A stretch of 64,000 nt of DNA, taken from NCBI GenBank assembly GCA_947475245.1, contig CANJLW010000022.1, positions 1 through 64,000 on the forward strand, read 5' to 3'. The notes under the pieces are model-generated. The model did not search any database. It was not told where the DNA came from and saw only the letters and a program-made list of their open reading frames with translations. Position numbers and translations under genes: made by a program. The stretch's first letter is position 1; every line of letters begins with the position of its first letter. Shown here in pieces: positions 27,452 through 34,927 of this stretch. Origin of the DNA: Acetobacteraceae bacterium (GTDB lineage Bacteria; Pseudomonadota; Alphaproteobacteria; Acetobacterales; Acetobacteraceae).

Positions 27452-28684
27452 TCAGACCCGCTCCCGCTCCAGCCACGCAATCGTGCCGCGCGCTGCGGCG
27501 ATGCCGGTGGCGAGGCACGCCTGCAGCAAATACCCGCCGGTCGGCGCTTCCCAATCCAGCATTTCCCCCGCCACGAACACGCCGGGTTGGTCCGCGATCA
27601 TGTAATCCAGGTTCAACGCCGCCAGCCGGATTCCGCCGGCCGAGGAAATCGCGCGCTCGATCGGCGCCGTGGCGACCAACGTGACCGGCAGAGCCTTGAT
27701 CAGCCCCGCCAGATCGTCCTGCGTGCTTCCCTTGTGCAGCGCTTCCTGCACCAGCCCCACGCCGATCGGCGCCAGCATCGCCTGTTTGCGGAGGAAGCTG
27801 CTCAGCGACTGCCCCTTGCGCGGCGCGGCCATGCGTTCCGCCAGTGCCGGCAGTTCGATATCCGGGCGCAGGTCGATGTGCACCACCGCCGATCCGTGCG
27901 CGGCGATCGCATCGCGCAGCGCGGCGGACAGCGCGTAGACGGCCCCGCCCTCGATCCCCTGCGCGGTGATCATCGCCTCTCCGCGCACCGCATGCCCTGC
28001 CCCGCTCAACCCGATCCGCTTCATCGGCTGCCCGGCGAAGCGTTCGCGAAACACCTTCGTCCAATCCACCGAAAACCCGCAGTTGGAAGGCTTGAACGGC
28101 GCCAGCCACCGCCCCAGCAGCGGAGTCCACGCCGCGTCCGACCCCAACCGCGGCCACGACGCCCCGCCCAGCGCCAGCACGGTCGCCGCCGCGTCGACGG
28201 CCACCTCGCCATCCGGCGTCTCGAACCGCAGCGCCCCGTCAGGCGTCCAGCCCACCCAGCGATGCCGCGTCGCCAGCCGCACGCCCTGCGTATCCAACCG
28301 CCGCAGCCAGGCACGCAGCAGCGGAGACGCCTTCATCGCCGTCGGAAACACCCGCCCGCTGCTGCCGGAAAACGTCGGCTGCCCCAGGCCGTGGCACCAG
28401 TCCTGCACCGCCTTGGGCGGAAACGCCTCAATCGCCGGTTCCAGCATCCGCCGAGCGGTGCCGTAACGTTTGAGGAAGGCGGGAAGCGGCTCGGTATGGG
28501 TCAGGTTCAGCCCGCCGCGCCCGGCCATCAGCAGCTTTCGCCCCGCCGACGGCATCTGGTCGTACACCGTCACCGCCAGACCGGCGGCGGACAGCGTTTC
28601 CGCCGCGATCAAACCGGCCGGCCCGGCGCCGATCACGGCAACCTGGGTCGAAAGCACATCGGGCAGGGAGGATATTTGAGTCAC
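27452..28684 (-). CDS. TIGR03862-type NAD(P)/FAD-dependent flavoprotein (HI0933/BaiN-like)
   Basis: A 410-residue flavoprotein. The N-terminal FAD-binding Rossmann motif is VAVIGAGPAGLIAAETLSAA. The GRKLLMAGRGGLNLTHTEP segment, diagnostic of the HI0933 family, comes next, and the C-terminal FAD-contacting motif is ISSAGGIRLAALN. The EMLDWEAPTGGYLLQACLAT end is also standard. The family acts on unknown substrates; members such as BaiN reduce steroid-like compounds. The GTG at 28684 best fits the family N-terminus, and a long upstream extension overlaps the divergent oxidase gene and is rejected. Confidence 0.88.
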   Translation of the reverse strand: MTQISSLPDVLSTQVAVIGAGPAGLIAAETLSAAGLAVTVYDQMPSAGRKLLMAGRGGLNLTHTEPLPAFLKRYGTARRMLEPAIEAFPPKAVQDWCHGLGQPTFSGSSGRVFPTAMKASPLLRAWLRRLDTQGVRLATRHRWVGWTPDGALRFETPDGEVAVDAAATVLALGGASWPRLGSDAAWTPLLGRWLAPFKPSNCGFSVDWTKVFRERFAGQPMKRIGLSGAGHAVRGEAMITAQGIEGGAVYALSAALRDAIAAHGSAVVHIDLRPDIELPALAERMAAPRKGQSLSSFLRKQAMLAPIGVGLVQEALHKGSTQDDLAGLIKALPVTLVATAPIERAISSAGGIRLAALNLDYMIADQPGVFVAGEMLDWEAPTGGYLLQACLATGIAAARGTIAWLERERV

Positions 28685-28771
28685 GCGCTGGGTTTGGTCA
28701 CGCCACCCGCCGGTTGGCAAGGCCGGGTTGGCAACGCACACTGCGTCAGGCACCGCCTGGGAGGATCCGCC

Positions 28772-29242
28772 ATGCAACTGAACGTCAACGGCCATACCGT
28801 CGACACCGACGCGGCGGGCGACACCCCGCTGCTCGATGTCCTGCGCAATCACCTCGACCTCAAAGGCTCCCGCTATGGCTGCGGGCTGGAACAATGCGGC
28901 ACCTGCATGGTCCTGATCGACGGCAAGGCGGAGTATTCCTGCGCGCGGGAAGTCGGCTCCGTCGTCGGCCGAAGCATCGTAACCATAGAGGGTCTGGGCG
29001 GCGATCACCCCCTGCAAACCGCCTTCCTGGAAGAACAGGCCGGGCAGTGCGGCTATTGCGTGTCCGGCATCATCATGACCGCGAAGGCGCTGCTCGACGC
29101 CAACCCTTCCCCCACCCGCGCCGAAATCGCCGCCGCGCTCGACCGCAACCTCTGCCGCTGCGGCGCCCACCCGCGCATGCTGCGTGCCGTCGAAAAAGCC
29201 GCCGCCGCCATCCGGGCCGCCGCCGTCGGAGTCACGTCATGA
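28772..29242 (+). CDS. (2Fe-2S)-binding subunit of a molybdenum hydroxylase
   Basis: The 156-residue small subunit of an aldehyde oxidase/isoquinoline-1-oxidoreductase-type enzyme. The plant-ferredoxin-type cluster ligands are in GCGLEQCGTCMVLIDGK. The second [2Fe-2S] cluster ligands are in QCGYCVSGII and NLCRCGAHPRM. It passes electrons from the Mo centre of the large subunit to an external acceptor. GGGAGG lies 9 bp upstream of the ATG. It overlaps the large-subunit gene by 4 bp (ATGA), so the two are coupled. The absence of a FAD subunit is typical of the isoquinoline/nicotinate dehydrogenase class. Confidence 0.93.
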   Translation: MQLNVNGHTVDTDAAGDTPLLDVLRNHLDLKGSRYGCGLEQCGTCMVLIDGKAEYSCAREVGSVVGRSIVTIEGLGGDHPLQTAFLEEQAGQCGYCVSGIIMTAKALLDANPSPTRAEIAAALDRNLCRCGAHPRMLRAVEKAAAAIRAAAVGVTS

Positions 29243-31350
29243 GCGACACTCTCCCCCTCAGCATCCAGAACAACCGCCGCATGGCGAAGTGGATCCGCTT
29301 CCAACCCGACCGCACCGTGAAACTCGCCGTCGGCAAGGTCGAAATCGGCCAGGGCGTGCTGATTGCCCTGTCGCAGATCGCGGCGGAAGAACTCGACGTC
29401 GCGCTCGATCGCATCGACATCCTGTCGGGCGACACCGCCGACGCGCCGGACGAGGGCTCCACCTCCTCCTCCCAGTCCATCGAGGTCTCCGGCCGATCCG
29501 TCCGCCTGGTCAGCGCCGAACTGCGCGCGCGCATCGTCACCCGCCTCGCCCAGCGCCTGAACTGCGGCCCCGCCGATATCGAGGTGCAGGACGGCGCATT
29601 CCTGCATGACGGCCAGCCGACCGGGCACGACTACTGGAACTTCGCCGCCGACGCCGACTTCGCCGCGGATATCGAGGGCACCGCGACGCCCAAGCCGCCC
29701 GGCGCGTATCGCATCGTCGGGCAACCCGCCCCGCGCCGCGACCTGATCCCGAAAATGACCGGCGCGGCCTTCATCCACGACATCGTCCGCCCCGACATGC
29801 TGCACGCCCGCGTCCTGCGCCAACCCGCCCGCGCCGCGCGCCTTGTCTCCTTCGACGAAGCCGCCATCCGACGCGCCGCGCGCGGGGACTTCCAGATCGT
29901 GCGCGTCGCCAACTTCGTCGCCTTCGTCGGCCCCGACGAAACCGTCGTGCAGCGTGCCGCCGTCGCCGCCCCCGCCTTGGCGGTCTGGGACAACGTGCGC
30001 CAACTCACCGCCGATCAGGCCGAAGCCGCCTGGCTGATCGACCAACCCGCCAACGACCGCCACTACGGCGACGCCCCCGCGCCCGAAACAGCCGGCACGG
30101 TGATCGAGGCCACATACTCCCGCCCCTATGTCGCCCATGCCGCCATGGCCCCGTCCTGCGGACTGGCCGAATTCCGCGACGGCCACCTGACCGTATGGTC
30201 CCACACCCAGGGCGTTTACCCGCTGCGCAACAGCACCGCCGACATCCTGGGTCTGAACCGCGATCAGGTCACCGTCCGCCACGCCCACGGCGCGGGCTGC
30301 TACGGCCATAACGGCGCCGACGATGCCGCGCTGGATGCCGCCGTCATCGCCCTGCGCCTGCCCGGCCATTGCATCCGCGTGCAGTGGCGGCGCGAGGAAG
30401 AATTCGCCTACGAACCCGTCAGCACCGCCCACACAACCCGCATCCGCGCCGTTCTGGACCCCGCCGGCCGCCCCATCGACTGGACGACGGAAGTCTGGGC
30501 CGGCTCCCACGTGCAACGCCCCATCTTCGGCGGCAACATGCTGACGCACGAGGCGCTGGAAACCCCGCCGCCGCCGCCCAAGGCCGGCGACCCGCCGGAG
30601 GCCAACGGCGGCGGCGGCACCCGCAACGGCACGCCGCTGTACGACATCGCCGCCAAACGCATCCTGCACCATCTGGCCGACGCCACGCCGGTGCGCACGT
30701 CGTCCCTGCGCGGTCTCGGCGCGCTGCCCAACGTCTATGCGATGGAATGCTTCATCGACGAACTCGCCGAACGCGCCGGCGTCGATCCCGTCGCCTACCG
30801 CCTGTCCTTCCTGACCGACCCGCGCGCCCGCCATCTGATCGACATCGTCGCGGCGCGCAGCGATTTCGCCAATCGCGGCCCCGTCGGCACCGGGCGCGGC
30901 ATCGGCCTTGCCTGGAGTCGCTACAAAAACCGCGCCGCCTATGCCGCCGTCGCGGTGGAGATCGAGGTGGACCAGGATATCCGCGTCCGCCGCGTCTGGT
31001 GCGCCGCCGATGCCGGGCTGGTCATCAACCCCGACGGCGCGAAAAACCAACTCGACGGCGGCATCGTGCATGCCATCAGCATGACGCTGAAGGAGCAGGT
31101 GCGGATGGAAGGCGACGGCATCACCTCCGTCGATTGGGCGAGCTACCCGATCCTGACCTTCTCGGAAGTCCCCGAAATCCACTCCGAAATCGTCAGCGCC
31201 CCCAACCTCCCCACGCTCGGCATGGGGGAGTGTACGTTCGGGCCGACCGCCGCCGCCATCGGCAACGCCGTGGCGCACGCGCTGGGGGTGCGGGTCAGGG
31301 ACATGCCGTTGACCCGCGAACGCATCGCCGCGGCGCTGACGCGGGGCTGA
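29239..31350 (+). CDS. Molybdopterin-binding large subunit (isoquinoline 1-oxidoreductase beta-like)
   Basis: A 703-residue xanthine-oxidase-family catalytic subunit. It starts IQNNRRMAKWIRF and has the duplicated Mo-binding fold: VGKVEIGQGVLIALSQIAAE, GDTADAPDEGSTSSSQSIEV, HGAGCYGHNGADDAALDAAV, RTSSLRGLGALPNVYAMECF, and the C-terminal GMGECTFGPTAAAIGNAVAH with the conserved catalytic Glu region. Unlike many beta subunits it has no twin-arginine leader and seems cytoplasmic. It oxidises N-heterocycles or aldehydes; the exact substrate is unknown. It overlaps the small subunit as ATGA and ends 3 bp before a convergent HicA-like gene. Confidence 0.92.
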   Translation: MSDTLPLSIQNNRRMAKWIRFQPDRTVKLAVGKVEIGQGVLIALSQIAAEELDVALDRIDILSGDTADAPDEGSTSSSQSIEVSGRSVRLVSAELRARIVTRLAQRLNCGPADIEVQDGAFLHDGQPTGHDYWNFAADADFAADIEGTATPKPPGAYRIVGQPAPRRDLIPKMTGAAFIHDIVRPDMLHARVLRQPARAARLVSFDEAAIRRAARGDFQIVRVANFVAFVGPDETVVQRAAVAAPALAVWDNVRQLTADQAEAAWLIDQPANDRHYGDAPAPETAGTVIEATYSRPYVAHAAMAPSCGLAEFRDGHLTVWSHTQGVYPLRNSTADILGLNRDQVTVRHAHGAGCYGHNGADDAALDAAVIALRLPGHCIRVQWRREEEFAYEPVSTAHTTRIRAVLDPAGRPIDWTTEVWAGSHVQRPIFGGNMLTHEALETPPPPPKAGDPPEANGGGGTRNGTPLYDIAAKRILHHLADATPVRTSSLRGLGALPNVYAMECFIDELAERAGVDPVAYRLSFLTDPRARHLIDIVAARSDFANRGPVGTGRGIGLAWSRYKNRAAYAAVAVEIEVDQDIRVRRVWCAADAGLVINPDGAKNQLDGGIVHAISMTLKEQVRMEGDGITSVDWASYPILTFSEVPEIHSEIVSAPNLPTLGMGECTFGPTAAAIGNAVAHALGVRVRDMPLTRERIAAALTRG

Positions 31351-31353
31351 AGA

Positions 31354-31620
31354 CTACAGAGGGAAGTCGCGGGCGGGATCGACGCCCGCGTCTTCCAGAA
31401 ATTTGCGCATCGCCGCGACCTCGTCTTTCGACAGGCTGTGATGCGTGTTGTGAAACCCGTGCGTGTGGCCGTTCAGCTTCACGATCAACTGGCTGTGACC
31501 GCCATGGGCGACGTCCGCGCCCAGTTCTTCCAGCACCGAGCCGACCAGCTTCGGATCGATATTGGCGCTGATCGGATGGGCGAACAGCGCATGCAGTACG
31601 GCGCGGTGTTTATGGTTCAT
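31354..31620 (-). CDS. HicA-like toxin-family protein, solitary
   Basis: An 88-residue protein starting MNHKHRAVLHALFAHPISAN. It shows the HicA-like double-stranded-RNA-binding pattern: an early helix, a GGHSQLIVKLNGHTHGFHNT strand region with a central His (GGHSQ), and a C-terminal helix DEVAAMRKFLEDAGVDP. HicA toxins are small mRNA interferases normally paired with an antitoxin HicB. No HicB-like frame lies on either side: downstream is the convergent oxidase and upstream a small membrane protein. It may be an orphan, a degenerate unit or a non-toxin relative. The longer frame up to 31941 is not coding above the ATG at 31620. Confidence 0.6.
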   Translation of the reverse strand: MNHKHRAVLHALFAHPISANIDPKLVGSVLEELGADVAHGGHSQLIVKLNGHTHGFHNTHHSLSKDEVAAMRKFLEDAGVDPARDFPL

Positions 31621-31712
31621 TGTATCGGGACCTTGTTTCAGCGAACCCCGCCAGTGAACCGACGCGGGCGCGCCGCGTCGTTGATTCAGGTCAAGCGACG
31701 CTTCGGCTGGTC

Positions 31713-31880
31713 TTAAGGCCGACCCCAACCGAAGCGCGCCGCCACAAGCAGATAACCGCCGCCGATCACCAGTTCCACCGCGTGCAGCAGCGGCCCGGGT
31801 TCGCCCAACAGGGCGATCAGCCCGAACACAAAATGAATAAGCCCGTGGATCAGGATGGAGGTGGGGGAGTGGTTTGTCAT
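31713..31880 (-). CDS. Small two-helix membrane protein, unknown
   Basis: A 55-residue protein, MTNHSPTSILIHGLIHFVFG at the start, with two hydrophobic stretches (about 8-24 and 30-48) and a basic RFGWGRP end. AAGGAGAG sits eight bases upstream of the ATG at 31880, which supports a real gene although it is very short. No family was recognised. It lies upstream of the HicA-like gene on the same strand (92 bp gap) and is divergent from the HTH/LRR unit. Confidence 0.6.
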   Translation of the reverse strand: MTNHSPTSILIHGLIHFVFGLIALLGEPGPLLHAVELVIGGGYLLVAARFGWGRP

Positions 31881-31910
31881 CGCTGCTCTCCTTGAATGAG
31901 GTCGATGACA

Positions 31911-31929
31911 AGCCAATATATATTTGGCT
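31911..31929. promoter_or_regulatory. Inverted repeat with AT-rich centre between divergent genes
   Basis: AGCCAA and TTGGCT flank a TATATAT centre (19 bp in all), midway between the small membrane protein gene and the HTH/LRR unit. A TTGACT lies just to the right (31931-31936) and may serve as a -35 for the rightward genes. The symmetry suggests an operator, plausibly for the HTH-like protein of the adjacent operon. Confidence 0.4.
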
Positions 31930-31998
31930 ATTGACTGTCATTTGTAAATGAAGGCAATTTCCATGTGCGAAACCCGAGAGTTAGAAAGGATCGTTTCT

Positions 31999-32934
31999 AT
32001 GGACGGAAATTTCTCGGAAATTTCCCAGTTTCGAGGGGAATTTCACCGCCTGCTCGACGCGGGAACCGGTCGATCGAACGGGTCCGACGCGCGCCCGTCT
32101 GCCTGGGACGCAGTCAGTTTCTATAACGCCCTTGTCGCGGGTGAAAAGAACAAAAACCCCAAACGCGCCATCCCGACCCAGAAAACAATCCGCAACTGGC
32201 TGTCCAAGGACCGGACAAGGATCGACTTTCCGCAGGAACGCTTCATCGAACCCATCCTCGATCTGCTGTTCCCGAACGATCCCGCCGGCCGAGCGGCGTT
32301 CCATGGGTTGTGGCAGGCCACGAAAGACGCCCGCCGAGCGGTCGAGGCGCTGGATAACGACCCGCCGCCTTCGTCCACCGTGCAATGGGCGGTGACGGAT
32401 GCCGAGAATATCGGCCTCGGCCTCGCGCGCCTGCTGGTGCATCCGCCGGCGCCGTCGAACGCCATGGAAAGCTTTCTGCTGCAACTCTCGCTGTCGCTGG
32501 CGCAGAAGCCGGATGAGATAGAGGGCTTCGGCGTGCGCCTGGGCCTGAAGGCGGCGCATCTGCAATTGGATCACATCAACTGCGTGCCGCTGCCGATCGA
32601 AGACGGGCTGGACTTCGTGCAAGACCGCGGCGGCGTCTACCCGATCGTCGGCCCCTTGCTGGAACCCTGGAAGCATTTGGAAGGCAGGCCCCTGGCCAAC
32701 ACCACGCTGCTGTCGATGCAGCGCAGCGGCGACGGTCCGGCCAAGGTCACGGTGACGCTGCGCAGCCGCAAGCGCGATCTGGAAGTGCTGCTGGACGATC
32801 CCGAACACGACCTGTCCGACAACAAGCTTAAAGTGCTGCAAGCCTTTTTGCAGGAGTGTCACGTTCCCGACGCCGATCGGCAAATCGTCTGGGGCAAGGC
32901 AACGCTGACGGAAAAGACGCCGTCATGCGACTGA
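31999..32934 (+). CDS. HTH-like protein, partner of the pentapeptide/LRR gene
   Basis: A 311-residue protein of unrecognised family. Residues about 35-95 look like a helix-turn-helix module: AVSFYNALVAGEKN, then IPTQKTIRNWLSKDRTRIDF and FIEPILDLLFPNDP, a pattern I associate with XRE-like N-terminal domains of bacterial signalling proteins. The rest (NAMESFLLQLSLSLAQKPDE, GFGVRLGLKAAHLQLDH) is mixed alpha/beta with no known motif. AAAGGA eight bases upstream supports ATG 31999; ATGs at 31948 and 31963 are alternatives. Its last 10 bp overlap the start of the LRR gene (ATGCGACTGA), so the two are coupled. Regulation of its own operon or sensing are possible roles. Confidence 0.65.
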   Translation: MDGNFSEISQFRGEFHRLLDAGTGRSNGSDARPSAWDAVSFYNALVAGEKNKNPKRAIPTQKTIRNWLSKDRTRIDFPQERFIEPILDLLFPNDPAGRAAFHGLWQATKDARRAVEALDNDPPPSSTVQWAVTDAENIGLGLARLLVHPPAPSNAMESFLLQLSLSLAQKPDEIEGFGVRLGLKAAHLQLDHINCVPLPIEDGLDFVQDRGGVYPIVGPLLEPWKHLEGRPLANTTLLSMQRSGDGPAKVTVTLRSRKRDLEVLLDDPEHDLSDNKLKVLQAFLQECHVPDADRQIVWGKATLTEKTPSCD

Positions 32935-34496
32935 CCGACGATCAACGCGCCCGCGCCGCCGCGATCCTGACCGACGCATCCGACAGTTTCGCTCGGCTGG
33001 TGGAATTGTCCGGCATGGACAAAACCACCGCTCTGCGACAGGCGGATTTACGCCGCGTCGATTTCGGCGAGGACGATCTGTCCGGATTCGATTTCACCGG
33101 GGCCGATCTGCGCGGCGCGGATGCATCACGCGCCCGCAACAAACACGCCGCGACCTGGCGCGACGTGCGCACCGACGCGACGACCAAGGGCGTGCCGGGT
33201 CCTGCAGATGCCCCGCCCGAGGATTTCGATCTGGAGCGCGTCCACGCGTTAATTTTGGAAGGGAAAGCGCCCCCCACGTCTTGGTGGCCCTTCATCACTG
33301 AATTGTCGTTTAGTAAAAATCCCTTGGCCCGATATACGGTGATGGATCAGGATCGGCGGGCACGCTTCAACGCTCTCCAACATCTCGATCTCGATCTCAC
33401 CAAGCTCGCCGACCTCACGCCCATCGCAGGCCTCAACGCTCTGCAATACCTCGACCTGGATCGCACACAGGTCGCCGACCTCACGCCCATCGCAGGCCTC
33501 AACGCTCTAAAACACCTCACTTTCGATGGCACACAGGTCGCCGACCTCACGCCAATCGCAGGCTTCAACGCGCTATATATCCTCACCCTCGATAACACAC
33601 AGGTCGCCGACCTCACCCCCATCGCAGGCCTAAGCGCTCTGCTATACCTCAACGTCAATGGCACACGGGTCGCCGACCTCACGCCCATCGCAGGCCTCAA
33701 CGCTCTGCAAGAACTCCACCTCAATCGCACAAAGGTCGCCGACCTCACTCCCATCGCAGGCCTCAACGCTCTACAAGAGCTCAACCTCAATAACACTCAG
33801 GTCGCCGACCTCACGCCCATCGCAGGCCTCAACGCTCTGCGATACCTCAACCTCAGGGACACACAGGTCGCCGACCTCACGCCCATTGCAGGTCTCAACG
33901 CTCTGCAATACCTCACCCTCAATGGCACACAGGTCGCCGACCTCACGCCCATCGCAGGCCTCAACGCTCTACAAGCACTCTACCTCAGAAACACACAGGT
34001 CGCCGACCTCACGCCCATCGCAGGCCTCAATGCTCTACAAATTCTCTACCTCAAGGGCACACAGGTCGCCGACCTCGCGCCCATCGCAGGCCTCAACGCT
34101 CTAAAAAACCTCCACCTCGATGGCACACAGGTCGCCGACCTCACGCCCATCGCAGGCCTCAACGCTCTACAATACCTACACCTCGATGACACACAGGTCG
34201 CCGATCTCACGCCCATCGCAGGCCTCAACGCTCTGCAGTACCTCAACCTCAATCGCACACAGGTCGCCGACCTCACGCCCATCGCAGGCCTCGACGCTCT
34301 CCAAGACCTCGACCTCGATGGCACACAGGTCGCCGACCTCACGCCGGTCGCGGGGATCAAGGGACTGACCATCCACGGCGAACCCCGACCCGCACCGCGT
34401 CCCGCACCCCGCCCGCTATTCGCCCGCGGCGTTCATGCGATAACCTCCGCCGTATCCAAGTTCACACGGAGTCTCCCATGGCGAAAGTCGCGTTGA
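32925..34496 (+). CDS. Pentapeptide plus leucine-rich-repeat protein
   Basis: A 523-residue protein in three parts. Residues 1-70 hold a helical start (RARAAAILTDASDSFARLVE) and pentapeptide-like repeats (ADLRRVDF, DLSGFDFTGADLRGADASRA). Residues 71-147 form a linker. Residues 148-477 are 15 LRR units of exactly 22 aa, consensus LNALQxLxLxxTQVADLTPIAG, of the internalin-like type. The tail 478-523 is proline- and arginine-rich. No signal peptide or membrane anchor is present, so it is likely cytoplasmic. The scaffold residues are nearly invariant while the predicted concave-face residues differ from unit to unit. It is co-translated with the HTH-like gene. A ligand-recognition role is inferred; no enzyme domain is seen. 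Confidence 0.85.
   Translation: MRLTDDQRARAAAILTDASDSFARLVELSGMDKTTALRQADLRRVDFGEDDLSGFDFTGADLRGADASRARNKHAATWRDVRTDATTKGVPGPADAPPEDFDLERVHALILEGKAPPTSWWPFITELSFSKNPLARYTVMDQDRRARFNALQHLDLDLTKLADLTPIAGLNALQYLDLDRTQVADLTPIAGLNALKHLTFDGTQVADLTPIAGFNALYILTLDNTQVADLTPIAGLSALLYLNVNGTRVADLTPIAGLNALQELHLNRTKVADLTPIAGLNALQELNLNNTQVADLTPIAGLNALRYLNLRDTQVADLTPIAGLNALQYLTLNGTQVADLTPIAGLNALQALYLRNTQVADLTPIAGLNALQILYLKGTQVADLAPIAGLNALKNLHLDGTQVADLTPIAGLNALQYLHLDDTQVADLTPIAGLNALQYLNLNRTQVADLTPIAGLDALQDLDLDGTQVADLTPVAGIKGLTIHGEPRPAPRPAPRPLFARGVHAITSAVSKFTRSLPWRKSR
33366..34355 (+). repeat. Fifteen tandem 66-bp repeats encoding LRR units
   Basis: Fifteen in-frame 66-bp units tile the LRR domain. About 40 bp of each unit (encoding QVADLTPIAGLNAL) is almost identical at the DNA level, including synonymous positions. 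The remaining 20 or so bases (encoding the xLxLxx strand) vary. Near-identity at silent sites points to recent expansion or gene conversion. Such a tract can change copy number by slippage or recombination. Confidence 0.92.
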
Positions 34497-34777
34497 TTGT
34501 CGATTTCCAACTCAAACCCGGTACCTGGGAACAATTCGATCCCATCATCCGCGCCCATGCCGCCGGCACAAAGCAAGACGAGCCGGGCTGCGAGCAATTC
34601 GACGTCCTGCAACCGGAAATCGACGGCAAGCCGGATCACAGCCGCGTCATGCTGGTCGAAGTCTACAAGGACGAAGCGGCCTTCGCGATCCACGCCGCCA
34701 GTCAGCGCCTGGTCAATACCCGCGCCGCCTATGCCGACCTGATCGAAGGCCGCACCATCAGCCGCTGCTCGGTCTAG
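34478..34777 (+). CDS. Antibiotic-biosynthesis-monooxygenase (ABM) domain protein
   Basis: A 99-residue ferredoxin-like-fold protein of the ABM/YgiN type: VALIVDFQLKPGTWEQFDPI, GCEQFDVLQPE, SRVMLVEVYKDEAAFAIHAA and a C-terminal strand. Such proteins are homodimeric quinol or polyketide monooxygenases or haem-degrading relatives; here the substrate is unknown. Its ATG (GGAG upstream) lies 19 bp inside the end of the LRR gene, so it may be read from the same transcript, although a functional link is not evident. Confidence 0.85.
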   Translation: MAKVALIVDFQLKPGTWEQFDPIIRAHAAGTKQDEPGCEQFDVLQPEIDGKPDHSRVMLVEVYKDEAAFAIHAASQRLVNTRAAYADLIEGRTISRCSV

Positions 34778-34835
34778 ACAAACAGCCCTCGCCCCCCGCG
34801 CGATCGGCACCCCCATCCACCGATCAGGGCAAACC

Positions 34836-34866
34836 CCGCATTGTCCGACCACCCCGGACAATGCGG
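34836..34866. terminator. 12-bp perfect hairpin between convergent genes
   Basis: CCGCATTGTCCG and CGGACAATGCGG pair perfectly around a 7-nt loop, between the ABM gene and the convergent phosphomannomutase gene. A second short hairpin, CGCGGT/ACCGCG with an A-run loop, is at 34903-34919. Neither has a strong T-run, but position and stability suggest bidirectional termination. Confidence 0.55.
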
Positions 34867-34927
34867 CCCGAGGACAGGCTTCGCGCCCCCTCGGTGGTTC
34901 TGCGCGGTAAAAAACCGCGAGCCGCCG

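Noticed and set aside
26753-28771. Long plus-strand frame leading into the 2Fe-2S subunit
   Set aside because: It is a His/Arg/Pro-rich shadow of minus-strand genes. The real subunit starts at 28772 behind GGGAGG.
33347-34372. Antisense and alternate-frame ORFs over the LRR gene
   Set aside because: They arise from the 66-bp in-frame tandem repeats and mirror the LRR coding sequence.
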